Positions 35,392 through 44,212 of a DNA stretch of 64,000 bases are shown here, piece after piece. Below the pieces are notes generated by a model that did no database searches, was not told where the DNA came from, and saw only the letters and a list, made by a program, of their open reading frames with translations. Source of the DNA: JAMXLO01 sp963719805 (GTDB taxonomy: Bacteria; Pseudomonadota; Alphaproteobacteria; Acetobacterales; Acetobacteraceae); contig CAVRDF010000003.1 in NCBI GenBank assembly GCA_963719805.1, forward strand, positions 558,001-622,000, read 5' to 3'. The number at the start of each line of letters is the position of its first letter. The first letter of the stretch is position 1. The translations under genes were made by a program, and so were the position numbers.

Positions 35392-36090
35392 ATGATTGAA
35401 GTCTGGACCTGGCCGACGCCAAACGGCCACAAGGTGCATATCGCCTTGGAGGAACTCGGCCTGCCCTACAAGGTCATCCCGGTGAATATCGGCAAGGGCG
35501 AGCAGTTCAGGTCGGAATTCCTCGCGGTCACGCCCAATCATCGCATCCCCGCCATCGTCGATCACGACGGTCCGGGAGGCAAGCCGCTGGCGCTGTTCGA
35601 GTCAGCCGCCATCATGATCTACCTGTCGGAAAAGACCGGCGGCAGGTTGATCCCGCAAGACCCGATGGGCCGCTACAAATGCCTGGAATGGATGATGTTC
35701 CAAATGGGTGGCGTCGGTCCGATGTTCGGCCAGTACAACCATTTCGCCAACTACGCGACGGAGAAGATCCCCTACGCGATCGAACGCTATTCCAACGAGG
35801 TCGCGCGCCTGCATCGCGTGCTGAACAAGCGCCTGGCCGAGGTTCCCTGGCTGGCCGGCGATGAATACAGCATGGCGGACATCATCACCTTCCCCTGGAT
35901 CCGCAATCCCCAGCGCCGCGGCGTCAGGCTGGAAGACTATCCGAACGTGAAGCGCTGGACTGATGCGATAGCAGCGCGTCCCGCGGTACAGCGTGGCGTC
36001 GCCGTGCTGGCGGAGAAACAGCGCAAGGGTGAGATCACCGACGCCGAGCGCGAGGTGATGTTCGGCAAGACGCAATTTGCGGTGAGATAG
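35392..36090 (+). CDS. Glutathione S-transferase, YfcG/YghU-like
   Basis: A 232-residue GST starting MIEVWTWPTPNGHKVHIALE with GCAGGGAGC upstream. The Thr/Asn pair near TPNGHK and the FESAAIMIYLSEKTGG segment resemble the Nu-class enzymes with disulfide-bond reductase activity on glutathione derivatives. The C-terminal helical domain has WLAGDEYSMADI. It appears to be a single gene, unrelated in type to the etherase-like GST at 15456. Confidence 0.88.
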   Translation: MIEVWTWPTPNGHKVHIALEELGLPYKVIPVNIGKGEQFRSEFLAVTPNHRIPAIVDHDGPGGKPLALFESAAIMIYLSEKTGGRLIPQDPMGRYKCLEWMMFQMGGVGPMFGQYNHFANYATEKIPYAIERYSNEVARLHRVLNKRLAEVPWLAGDEYSMADIITFPWIRNPQRRGVRLEDYPNVKRWTDAIAARPAVQRGVAVLAEKQRKGEITDAEREVMFGKTQFAVR

Positions 36091-36122
36091 GCGCGGGCAT
36101 CAATCGGATTTTAACGATTGGC

Positions 36123-37637
36123 GTGTCATGCCGGCTGGCTGCTGGAGACACGCGCGTGGAAATCAAACGCTACACCGGCCGAAAATCGCTCGAACAGACT
36201 TTTGCCAGTTGCGAGGGCCGCGAGGGTCTGGACCGGTCGCTCGGTCCGGTCTCGCTGGTTTGTCTGGGTATCGGTTGCATCATAGGCGCTGGCATCTTCG
36301 TGCTCACCGGGAAGGCGGCAGCCAGCTATGCAGGGCCGGCGATCTCGCTGTCATTCGTCCTGGCAGGTGTCGCCTGCGCATTCGTCGGCCTGTGCTACGC
36401 CGAACTCGCGGCGATGATTCCCGCATCTGGCAGCGCCTATACGTACACATATGCGACCATCGGCGAGATCTTTGCCTGGATCATTGGTTGGGATCTCGTT
36501 CTCGAATACGGCATGGGCGCCGCAACCGTCGCTGTCGGCTGGTCCGGATATGCGGTGAGCCTGCTCGGCAACTTCGGCGTAAGTGTCCCGGCGCAGTGGA
36601 CGCAGGCCACCGGAGAGGTGGTCAAGCTCGCGGACGGCAGCACCGTTACCGGAATCATCAATCTGCCAGCCGTTCTGGTTGTCGGTGTGCTGAGCATCCT
36701 GTTGATGCTTGGCACCCGGGAATCAGCTCGCATCAATAACGTGATGGTGGCGTTCAAGCTGTTCGTCGTCGCCATCGTGATCGTAGTAGGCGCCGTCTAT
36801 GTGAACAGCGCCTACTGGCACCCGTTCATCCCGGCGAATACCGGTAAGTTCGGCGAGTTCGGCTGGAGCGGAATCCTGCGCGGCTCCTCGGTCGTGTTCT
36901 TCGCCTATATCGGCTTCGATGCCGTCTCCACCGCCGCGCAGGAAGCCAAGCGGCCGCAGCAGCACTTGCCGATCGGCATCCTGGGCTCGCTCATCGTCTG
37001 TACGATCTTGTATATACTGATGGCACTGGTGATGACCGGCATGGTGCCATACCAGAAATTGGGCGTGCCCGATCCGGTTGCGGTGGCAATGGATGTCACC
37101 GGCATCGCGTGGCTCTCCATCCTGGTGAAGTTCGCGGCACTTGCCGGATTGACCACGGTCATCTTCGTCCTGCTGTTCGGCCAGGCGCGCATCTTCTATT
37201 CGATTTCCCAGGACCGTCTCCTGCCCGCGTTCTTCAGCACGCTGCATCCGCGGTTCCGCACGCCGTTTTCCAGCCAGGCCGTGGTCGGTATCCTTGTCGC
37301 CTTACTGGCCGCTTGCTTCCCGATCGGCCTGCTCGGCGAGATGGTGAGCATCGGAACCCTGTTCGCGTTCCTGCTGGTCTGCGGCGCGGTGCTGCATCTG
37401 CGCCGTTCAGCGCCGCTCGCGGAACGCCCATTCCGTACGCCGTGGTCGCCCTGGTTGCCGATGCTCGGCATTGCTTCGTCGGCGTTGCTGATGTTTGGCC
37501 TGCCACTCGACACCTGGCTGCGGCTGTTCGTCTGGCTGGCGATCGGGCTGGTTATCTATTTCGGCTACGGCCGGCATCATAGTCTGGTCGCCGGGCAACC
37601 AGCCAGCAGCCTGTCGAAGACACCGCCAGACCGGTAA
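36123..37637 (+). CDS. Amino acid permease, APC superfamily (cationic amino acid transporter type)
   Basis: A 504-residue inner-membrane transporter with about twelve helices. It shows the APC signature CLGIGCIIGAGIFVLTG in helix 1, PASGSAYTYTYATIGE in helix 3 and FFAYIGFDAVSTAAQEAKRP in helix 6. The pattern resembles bacterial CAT-type carriers for basic or neutral amino acids. A GTG at 36156 with GGAGA upstream is an alternative start that removes eleven residues. The last 86 bases overlap, tail to tail, the 3' end of the convergent EamA transporter gene. Confidence 0.88.
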   Translation: MSCRLAAGDTRVEIKRYTGRKSLEQTFASCEGREGLDRSLGPVSLVCLGIGCIIGAGIFVLTGKAAASYAGPAISLSFVLAGVACAFVGLCYAELAAMIPASGSAYTYTYATIGEIFAWIIGWDLVLEYGMGAATVAVGWSGYAVSLLGNFGVSVPAQWTQATGEVVKLADGSTVTGIINLPAVLVVGVLSILLMLGTRESARINNVMVAFKLFVVAIVIVVGAVYVNSAYWHPFIPANTGKFGEFGWSGILRGSSVVFFAYIGFDAVSTAAQEAKRPQQHLPIGILGSLIVCTILYILMALVMTGMVPYQKLGVPDPVAVAMDVTGIAWLSILVKFAALAGLTTVIFVLLFGQARIFYSISQDRLLPAFFSTLHPRFRTPFSSQAVVGILVALLAACFPIGLLGEMVSIGTLFAFLLVCGAVLHLRRSAPLAERPFRTPWSPWLPMLGIASSALLMFGLPLDTWLRLFVWLAIGLVIYFGYGRHHSLVAGQPASSLSKTPPDR

Positions 37638-38433
37638 TCGTCAACGCCGACAATTGCTCGCCCAGCAGAACCCAGGCCATGACCGATGCGGTTCCTGGCA
37701 CCAGGTAAAAGTTCGCCGTCGCCCGCGCTGCCGTGCCGCGTGCCAGCAAGTAGTAGTAGAGCACCATGCCACCGAGTGAGACTGCTCCCACGTTCCAGGC
37801 CACCGCACCAATGGAAGCCTCATTCCAGTTGGCGTGCGGTGTTTCCAGCAGTGCCGTTGCCACGACGCATGCCGCCGCAGCGGCAATGAATTGCATGGCC
37901 GTGCCTTCGAGCATCGGCACACCACGGCAGAACCGGCCGAAATACAGCGTGCCGCTGCACATCCCCACGACACCGCCCGCTGTCAGCAGCAGGCCATCAA
38001 ACTCCAGTGGACTGCGCAGCGCGGCCAGGCCGACGATGAGCACCACGCCTGTGGCGCCGAGTAGCAGTCCAAGCCACTGCACGGGCCGCAACCGCTCGCC
38101 GAGGACCGGCCACGCAAACAGCGCCGTCAATAACGGATTGAGCGTCTGCACCAGTGCGATCTGCGCCGCACCTGTGTGCACCATGGCGTAATGTGCAGTC
38201 ATCAACAGCAAGCTGTTGGTCAGTACGCCGGATATCGCGAGGTGATGCCAGCGGCCGGACAACGCGCGCCACGATCGTCGCGCTATCAGCATCACGCCAG
38301 TCAGGACGGCCGCGGCGATCACCATCCGCACCGCGACGAACAACAACGGCGAGAGGAACCTCAGCCCGACGCGTGATGCGATGAACGATGAACTCCACAG
38401 CAGCACAAAGCCGAATGGCGCAAACCGCCTCAC
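37552..38433 (-). CDS. EamA/DMT-superfamily transporter
   Basis: A 293-residue membrane protein with ten predicted helices in two repeats, the layout of the drug/metabolite transporter family. It starts MRRFAPFGFVLLWSSSFIAS, and its second repeat includes GGMVLYYYLLARGTAARA. The substrate is unknown; many relatives export amino acids or metabolites. It is preceded, with 15 bases between, by the methyltransferase gene on the same strand and overlaps the APC permease gene at its 3' end by 86 bases. Confidence 0.87.
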   Translation of the reverse strand: MRRFAPFGFVLLWSSSFIASRVGLRFLSPLLFVAVRMVIAAAVLTGVMLIARRSWRALSGRWHHLAISGVLTNSLLLMTAHYAMVHTGAAQIALVQTLNPLLTALFAWPVLGERLRPVQWLGLLLGATGVVLIVGLAALRSPLEFDGLLLTAGGVVGMCSGTLYFGRFCRGVPMLEGTAMQFIAAAAACVVATALLETPHANWNEASIGAVAWNVGAVSLGGMVLYYYLLARGTAARATANFYLVPGTASVMAWVLLGEQLSALTITGLAVSSTGCWLVARRPDYDAGRSRNR

Positions 38434-38448
38434 CTCGGCATCGGCTGG

Positions 38449-39096
38449 CTACTGCCCGGCAGGCACGTACCGCCACACACTCGCCGGCGGGAAATTCAGT
38501 GGGGTCCATGCCTCGCGCTTCGCGCTCAGGCCATGTTTGCGCCAGGGCAGCGGCGAAGTCGCGCAATAGCTGTAATGCAGGAACCCGCGACCCGGCGCCA
38601 CGGTCTCGATCGCACTGATGAAGCGACGCTGCTCGGCCAACGCCAACAACACCAAAGGAATGCCACAGACAACGCTGCCGATACGCCCGTGCCACTGCGG
38701 GGCCAACAGGCTCGGGAGTTCCCGCGCATCTCCCTCCAGTACCAAGACACCCGGCAATGCACGGCGCAGATAGGCGGCCATCTCCGGCACGATCTCCACC
38801 ACGATCAGCCGCTCCGGGGGAACGCCGCCCTCGAGCAATGCGCGCGACATCACGCCGGTGCCGGCACCCAATTCAAGTACGGCTTCATCTGTGGTTCGTT
38901 TGGTGTGGCGCACCACGCGCCGGCACAGCGCATCCGACGATGGTATGATAGAACCCATTTGCAGAGGGTTCGCCAGCCAGCGCCGGAAGAACATGATCGG
39001 ATTGGCGATGCTGCGGTTCGTCCGCGGCAGCAAGGCCGTAGCCCCGCCGCTGTCGGGAAACATGCTGTTTGTCATCGGTTTGACACTCTTCTTCAT
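38449..39096 (-). CDS. SAM-dependent methyltransferase, PmtA-like phospholipid N-methyltransferase family
   Basis: A 215-residue class I methyltransferase with the SAM motif VLELGAGTGVMSRALL. The preceding FFRRWLANPLQMGSIIPSS is typical of the phosphatidylethanolamine N-methyltransferase PmtA group of alphaproteobacteria, which supplies phosphatidylcholine. The activity assignment rests on that motif arrangement. In-frame ATGs at 39075 and 39063 are alternative starts. It is probably cotranscribed with the EamA transporter gene. Confidence 0.75.
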   Translation of the reverse strand: MKKSVKPMTNSMFPDSGGATALLPRTNRSIANPIMFFRRWLANPLQMGSIIPSSDALCRRVVRHTKRTTDEAVLELGAGTGVMSRALLEGGVPPERLIVVEIVPEMAAYLRRALPGVLVLEGDARELPSLLAPQWHGRIGSVVCGIPLVLLALAEQRRFISAIETVAPGRGFLHYSYCATSPLPWRKHGLSAKREAWTPLNFPPASVWRYVPAGQ

Positions 39097-39275
39097 GTTT
39101 TATTAGAACCCACGGAGGGCTTTACAGAAAAGCTTGGTGAGTTGAAAGGTGCCGTGACTCGTGCAGTTGGGGCCTGCTCGCTTTCACGGGGCGTGACCAT
39201 GAGTTATGATTGCCGCTCAGTTAGGCAGGCGCAGGTCGGGCGCCATCCATCCCACCAGAGGCAATTGCGCGGGCA

Positions 39276-40652
39276 ATGACCGCCAGAATTCTTATTGTCG
39301 ACGACGTGCCGGCCAATACCCGCCTGCTGGAGGCTAAGCTTTCGGCTGAGTATTACCAGGTTGCCAGTGCCAAGGATGGCTTCGAAGCGCTGCGCATGGC
39401 CGACGACTGGCAGCCTGACCTGATCCTTCTCGATGTCATGATGCCGGGAATGGATGGCTTCGAATGCTGCCGGCAACTTAAGCAGGATCCCACAACCCTT
39501 CACATACCAATCATCATGATCACGGCGCTCGGTGAGCCGGCCGAACGATTGCATGGCCTGGAGTCAGGCGCTGATGATTTTCTGACCAAACCGGTCGAAT
39601 ATGAAACATTGATGGCGCGGGTGCGCAGCCTCGTGCGGCTGAAGCGCTTGCTCGATGAATGGCGGGCGCGCGGCGAAACCGCGCGTGCAATGGGACTGAC
39701 CGCGGAAAGCGTCGCGTTGCCGTCAGTTGCCGGCGCTCGCGCTCTGGTAGTGGATGACTGGGACCTTGGCGCGCAAAGCGTGCAGGAAGCTTTGTCGCGC
39801 GATGGTATCGTCGCCGGCCGCGCTCGCAGCGGTGCCGAGGCGATGTCGCTCTCGGCCGGCATCCCGTTCGACCTCATCGTACTGAGCCTGTCGCTGATCG
39901 AGGAAGATCCGCTGAAGCTGGCATCCTCGTTGCGCGCGGCCGATGCGACGCACGAAATCCCCATGTTGCTTGTCGCCGAACCCGAGGAACGCGAGAGCAT
40001 TTTGCGCGGCTTCGATCTCGGTGCGAATGACTGGCTTGTCCTGCCGCTCGACGAAAACGAACTGCGGGCGCGCGCGCGCAATCAGATCCGCCGCAAGTTC
40101 TACCAGGATCGCCTGCGCACCGACCTTGGCACCGCGCTGGAAATGGCGCTGATCGATCCGCTCACTGGACTCTACAACCAGCGCTATCTCATGCGGCACC
40201 TGCGCGGTCTGCTGGAAAGCGGGCAGAACCGCGACATCGCTGTGCTGATGATCGATGTCGATCACTTCAAGACAGTGAACGACGAATACGGCCATGCAGC
40301 CGGCGACAAGGCGCTGCGCACCATCGCCGATGTGCTGCGTGCCAACACCCGCGTGTTCGATTCATTGGCGCGCTACGGCGGCGAGGAATTTGTCGTGGTG
40401 ATGCCGGGCACCCTGATCGACGATGCGGCACAGGCCGCTGAGCGCCTGCGGCGCGCGGTCGCGGAAACCGGTTTCGCCTGGGATTCAGGCCGTAGCGCGC
40501 GTTTGAGCGTCAGTATCGGCGTGGCCGGCAGCGCGCAGCAGTCGATGACGCCGGAAGCATTGCTGCACCTGGCCGACACGGCCCTTTACGAGGCCAAACG
40601 TGCCGGCCGCAACCGGGTCGAGGTAGCGGTCTCGGGAGTCCGCGGCGGCTGA
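39276..40652 (+). CDS. pleD: PleD-type diguanylate cyclase response regulator
   Basis: A 458-residue protein with two receiver domains and a GGDEF domain, the layout of PleD, which makes cyclic di-GMP on phosphorylation. The first receiver has VDD at the acidic pocket and the phospho-acceptor Asp53 in LLDVMMPGMDG. The second receiver lacks the acceptor (IVLSLSLIEE), as expected for the dimerisation adaptor. The cyclase domain has the active-site GGEEF at residues 368-372, and an inhibitory I-site RVFD at 359-362, five residues before it. It converges on rpmG. Confidence 0.93.
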   Translation: MTARILIVDDVPANTRLLEAKLSAEYYQVASAKDGFEALRMADDWQPDLILLDVMMPGMDGFECCRQLKQDPTTLHIPIIMITALGEPAERLHGLESGADDFLTKPVEYETLMARVRSLVRLKRLLDEWRARGETARAMGLTAESVALPSVAGARALVVDDWDLGAQSVQEALSRDGIVAGRARSGAEAMSLSAGIPFDLIVLSLSLIEEDPLKLASSLRAADATHEIPMLLVAEPEERESILRGFDLGANDWLVLPLDENELRARARNQIRRKFYQDRLRTDLGTALEMALIDPLTGLYNQRYLMRHLRGLLESGQNRDIAVLMIDVDHFKTVNDEYGHAAGDKALRTIADVLRANTRVFDSLARYGGEEFVVVMPGTLIDDAAQAAERLRRAVAETGFAWDSGRSARLSVSIGVAGSAQQSMTPEALLHLADTALYEAKRAGRNRVEVAVSGVRGG

Positions 40653-40654
40653 CG

Positions 40655-40822
40655 CTACTTGATCTTGGCTTCCCGGAACGGCACGTGCTTGCGCGCCACC
40701 GGGTCGTACTTCTTCAGCTCGAGCTTGCCGGTCTGCGTGCGCGCGTTCTTCTTCGTCACGTAGAAGAACCCGGTATCCGCGCTGGACACGAGCTTGATCT
40801 GGACAGTGTTCGTCTTCGCCAT
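40655..40822 (-). CDS. rpmG: 50S ribosomal protein L33
   Basis: A 55-residue ribosomal protein reading MAKTNTVQIKLVSSADTGFF then YVTKKN, with a basic C-terminus ending REAKIK. Its length and sequence match the zinc-free (C-minus) L33 of alphaproteobacteria: the usual Cys pairs are absent. GAGGA lies upstream of the start. It lies 73 bases after the S41 peptidase gene and ends two bases from the pleD stop. Confidence 0.95.
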   Translation of the reverse strand: MAKTNTVQIKLVSSADTGFFYVTKKNARTQTGKLELKKYDPVARKHVPFREAKIK

Positions 40823-40895
40823 GGCATGATCCTCAGAACACCCGGAAAATGCGCACCTGGCCCGGTCAGGTCAAGGCGTTGATGCGCCGGCGGCG

Positions 40896-42440
40896 TCATG
40901 GTCCCTTCTGGCCACTGACGATTGGCGCCTGCGTGTCCCGCATTGGCGGAAACAGCGCCGCGGCGTAGGCCGCCGGATCATGGATCAGCAATTTTGCTGC
41001 CGCCAAGTCGGCATCCCGGCCCTCCGCCGCAGGGCAGGCGTTCCGAAGTGCGAGAATGCGCTCCGGCGGCACGGGCGCGCGGGCCGAGCGATGCGCCTCG
41101 AGGGCTGCCGCCATGCTCTGGCGCCCTTCCGCCAGCGCTCCCAACTGCTCCATCAGCACATCCTTGCCCAGGCTGGTGCACACCTGCGGCAGCACGCCCA
41201 GGCCTTGGATCGGCCAGCCCAGCGGCGCTAGGACGCGGCTCCAGGTCACGAACAACTCCCCGCCATCCGGCAGGGGCGAGATGGTCTGCACCAGGCCCTT
41301 GCCCAGCGTCGAGCTTCCGACCACCACGGCACGGCCCCGATCCGAGAGGGCCGCGGCGAGGATTTCCGCCGCGCTCGCCGTGCGTCCGTCGACCAGCACG
41401 ACGACGGGAATGTCCGGGGCGAGTTCGCCGGGGGTGGACCGCCAGATGCGGGTTGCCTCGGGGTCCCGCCCGGCGGTGATCGCCACCACACCGGCGGGTA
41501 GCAGCGCATCGGCGCCCTGGATCGCCTGGCGCAGCACGCCGCCTCGATTGCCGCGCAGGTCCAGCACGATGCCGCTGGGGGGGCGTCCGCTGGAGAAGGC
41601 TTCCTCGATCGTCTGCGCGATACGCGAGCCGGTGGTCCGGTTGAACTCGGTGATCTGCACGAACAGCATGTCACCGGCACGCTGGGGGTAGACGGTTTCA
41701 GGCGGCACCATGGCGCGTTCAAGTGTTGCCGAGCGCAGGCGGCCGTCCCTGCTGCGCCAGGAGACCGTTACGTCGGTCTGTTCCGGCCCGGCGATCCAGT
41801 TGGCAACGACCTGCGCATCTTTGCCACGGGTCGACTGGCCGTCCACCGAGACGATCGCATCGCCGGGCCGGATTCCGGCTAGCGCCCCAGGACCGTCAGC
41901 AATCGACTCGGCGACAATGACGGCAGTTCCTTTGGATACAAGCTGCAACCCGGCGCCGGCGCGGCCGGCTCGGTTCTCCCGGTCCTCTTCCGCCTCACGT
42001 GGGCCGACGTAGCGAGAGTATGGATCGAGATGATTGAACATCTCGTCGAAGAAGCTCTGCACGATGCCCTGCGTGCCAGCTCGGCGGACCGGCAGCGACT
42101 CATTCACTGCCGCCAATGCGAGCCCGCTCGCCAAGGCCGACCAGCCGTTTATGTCGTTGTCCGGAGGCACCGGGACTTCGGCCAGGACGCGTCCGTGCGC
42201 AGCCAGCCGCACCTTGCCGTTCACCGGCATGGCGTCGAGGGCCGGATCCAGAGCGGTCAACCCGCCCAATCCCCATAGCGTCAACTGCGAGACCGCGACT
42301 GGTTCCAGGGTGCGCGGTGCCATGAACGCCAGTGCGCTGGCGTAGACATTGGCGGCGAGATGCGGATCAAACGCGGCACCTGGCTGGCCATGTGCGGGGG
42401 CTACCAACAGGACCAGCAGCAGGACGGTCACGCGGATCAC
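40896..42440 (-). CDS. S41-family carboxy-terminal processing peptidase with PDZ domain
   Basis: A 514-residue exported protease. A signal peptide (MIRVTVLLLVLLVAPAHG) is followed by an N-terminal helical domain, a PDZ domain with GIRPGDAIVSVDGQ (around residues 189-202) and the S41 catalytic domain. The nucleophile Ser356 lies in GRTASAAEI and the general base Lys381 in SSTLGKGLVQ, with the 25-residue spacing typical of the family. LDLRGNRGG is the oxyanion region. It acts in the periplasm on C-terminal peptides of envelope proteins. Its start overlaps the rnr stop by four bases. Confidence 0.9.
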   Translation of the reverse strand: MIRVTVLLLVLLVAPAHGQPGAAFDPHLAANVYASALAFMAPRTLEPVAVSQLTLWGLGGLTALDPALDAMPVNGKVRLAAHGRVLAEVPVPPDNDINGWSALASGLALAAVNESLPVRRAGTQGIVQSFFDEMFNHLDPYSRYVGPREAEEDRENRAGRAGAGLQLVSKGTAVIVAESIADGPGALAGIRPGDAIVSVDGQSTRGKDAQVVANWIAGPEQTDVTVSWRSRDGRLRSATLERAMVPPETVYPQRAGDMLFVQITEFNRTTGSRIAQTIEEAFSSGRPPSGIVLDLRGNRGGVLRQAIQGADALLPAGVVAITAGRDPEATRIWRSTPGELAPDIPVVVLVDGRTASAAEILAAALSDRGRAVVVGSSTLGKGLVQTISPLPDGGELFVTWSRVLAPLGWPIQGLGVLPQVCTSLGKDVLMEQLGALAEGRQSMAAALEAHRSARAPVPPERILALRNACPAAEGRDADLAAAKLLIHDPAAYAAALFPPMRDTQAPIVSGQKGP

Positions 42441-44212
42441 CTGTGTCGAGACCGTGCCCTCTGCTTGCGGGGCGGCGTGCCCTGCAAGATATGAAATACC
42501 AACCCACCGGTGACTGGACTGGCCTCAGCAAGCCGAACGTCGACCTGCTGTGCCAAACGGAACACGAGGCGAGTCCTTTGCCCGGTCAGCGTTTGCTCCC
42601 TTTCATCGTGCCGCCAGTAATCGTCAGGTAGCGAGCGCACCGGGATCAGCCCGCTGGCACCGCTTTCCGCCACTGTGACGAAAAGTCCGAATCGCGTCAC
42701 ACCAGAAATTCGCGCAGTGAAATCGGCGCCAACTTTGTCGGACATGTATGCAGCAAGGTAACGGTCGATTGCGTCCCGCTCGGCCAACTGCGCGCGACGC
42801 TCGGTGGCGGTGATATGCAACGCGGTATCCGCGAAGCGTGCTGGCTCATCGCTGGCCAGTCCGCCGTCACCGAGCTGTAACCCTCGGATCAGCGCGCGAT
42901 GCACCAACAGGTCTGCGTAGCGCCGGATCGGGCTGGTGAAATGCGCGTAGCGCGGCAGCGCCAGACCGAAATGTCCGATATTGTCCGGACTGTACACTGC
43001 CTGCGACTGGCTGCGCAGCACTACTTCATTGACCAGCAGAGCTTCCGGCGTGCCGGCAACGCGCCGCAGCACGCGATCGAGATCGCGCGGGTGCAATTGA
43101 TTTCCTGCCGGCAGCGATATCCCGATGCCATGCAGGAAGTCGCGCAGCGACACGAGTTTCTCGTCGGATGGTGGGGCATGCACGCGGTACATCGTTGGTT
43201 GGTGGCGGCGCTCGAGTTCTTCCGCGGCGGCGACATTCGCGAGCACCATGAACTCCTCGATCAGCCGGTGACTGTCGAGCCGTGGGCGCGGCTCAACGCT
43301 GGCAACGCGGCCATGGCGATCAAGCACAACGCGGCGTTCCGGCAGGTCGAGATCGAGCGTCCCACGCGCCGTCCGTGCGTTGAGCAGCGCGCGAAATGCC
43401 GCGAACAGCGTGGCAAATCTTGTCTGTTCGTGCTGCACCTGTTCATAGGTCAGCCGTGCCGCGCTGCGCATCAGGCCACGGCCAAACCGGTGCGCCGTCT
43501 TGCGGCCACTCGCGTCGATGCGCAGTTCGACGAACAGGCAGCCGCGATCCTCGTCCGGCCGCAGGCTGCACCAGCCATTCGACAACGCTTCGGGCAGCAT
43601 CGGCACGACACGGTCGGGGAAATACACGCTGTTGCCACGCGTGCGCGCGGCGTGATCGAGCGCCGAACCAGGCCGGACATAGTGCGCCACGTCGGCGATC
43701 GCGACGATGAGGCGGAAGCCTGTTCCATCTGCTTCGGCGAACACGGCGTCGTCGAAGTCTCGTGCATCCTCGCCGTCGATCGTGACCAGCGGCACATCGC
43801 GCAAATCGGTGCGGCGTTCCAATGGCGTTGCGGTGGCCTTCGCTGCCTCGGCTTGTGCCTCCGCCGGCATCGGTTCCGGTATGTCATGCGTGTGGATGCA
43901 GATCAGGCTGACCGAGCGGGCGTCGCCCATTGCTCCGAGCCGCTCGATCACCCGTGCAGGCCGCAGCCCCAGGCGGTGATGTGGCAGCGCCTCTGCCAGC
44001 ACGATCTCCCCGTCCTTGGCGCCACCGTCCTGGCCGCGCGGCACGGTCCATTCAGATCGGGCGCGGCGATCCGTCGGCTCGATGCGGCCGGCACGGAACA
44101 CGCCGAGGATGCGCTCGGTCAATGGAGCAGCTGAAACAGTCCCACGTCCCTTGCGGGGAAGGTGAGGACGGCTGGGAGCCTTACCCTTGCCCGGTCGCCG
44201 GCTTTCGCGCAC
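42437..44212 (-). CDS. rnr: Ribonuclease R (RNB family), lacking its N-terminal domains
   Basis: A 3'-5' exoribonuclease. The catalytic RNB domain is intact, with TIDGEDARDFDDAVFAEADG holding the metal-binding Asp residues and FTSPIRRYADLLVHRALI later. A C-terminal S1 RNA-binding domain has ISGVTRFGLFVTVAESGASG. The N-terminal winged helix and first cold-shock domain (about 150 residues in relatives) are missing: homology starts at LTERILGVFRAGRIEPTDRR, just beyond the topA stop. The start is uncertain. GTG 44212, preceded by AAGAAGG, is used here; an ATG at 44254 (inside topA) and a TTG at 44122 are alternatives. Coupling to topA looks real. Confidence 0.82.
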   Translation of the reverse strand: MRESRRPGKGKAPSRPHLPRKGRGTVSAAPLTERILGVFRAGRIEPTDRRARSEWTVPRGQDGGAKDGEIVLAEALPHHRLGLRPARVIERLGAMGDARSVSLICIHTHDIPEPMPAEAQAEAAKATATPLERRTDLRDVPLVTIDGEDARDFDDAVFAEADGTGFRLIVAIADVAHYVRPGSALDHAARTRGNSVYFPDRVVPMLPEALSNGWCSLRPDEDRGCLFVELRIDASGRKTAHRFGRGLMRSAARLTYEQVQHEQTRFATLFAAFRALLNARTARGTLDLDLPERRVVLDRHGRVASVEPRPRLDSHRLIEEFMVLANVAAAEELERRHQPTMYRVHAPPSDEKLVSLRDFLHGIGISLPAGNQLHPRDLDRVLRRVAGTPEALLVNEVVLRSQSQAVYSPDNIGHFGLALPRYAHFTSPIRRYADLLVHRALIRGLQLGDGGLASDEPARFADTALHITATERRAQLAERDAIDRYLAAYMSDKVGADFTARISGVTRFGLFVTVAESGASGLIPVRSLPDDYWRHDEREQTLTGQRTRLVFRLAQQVDVRLAEASPVTGGLVFHILQGTPPRKQRARSRHR

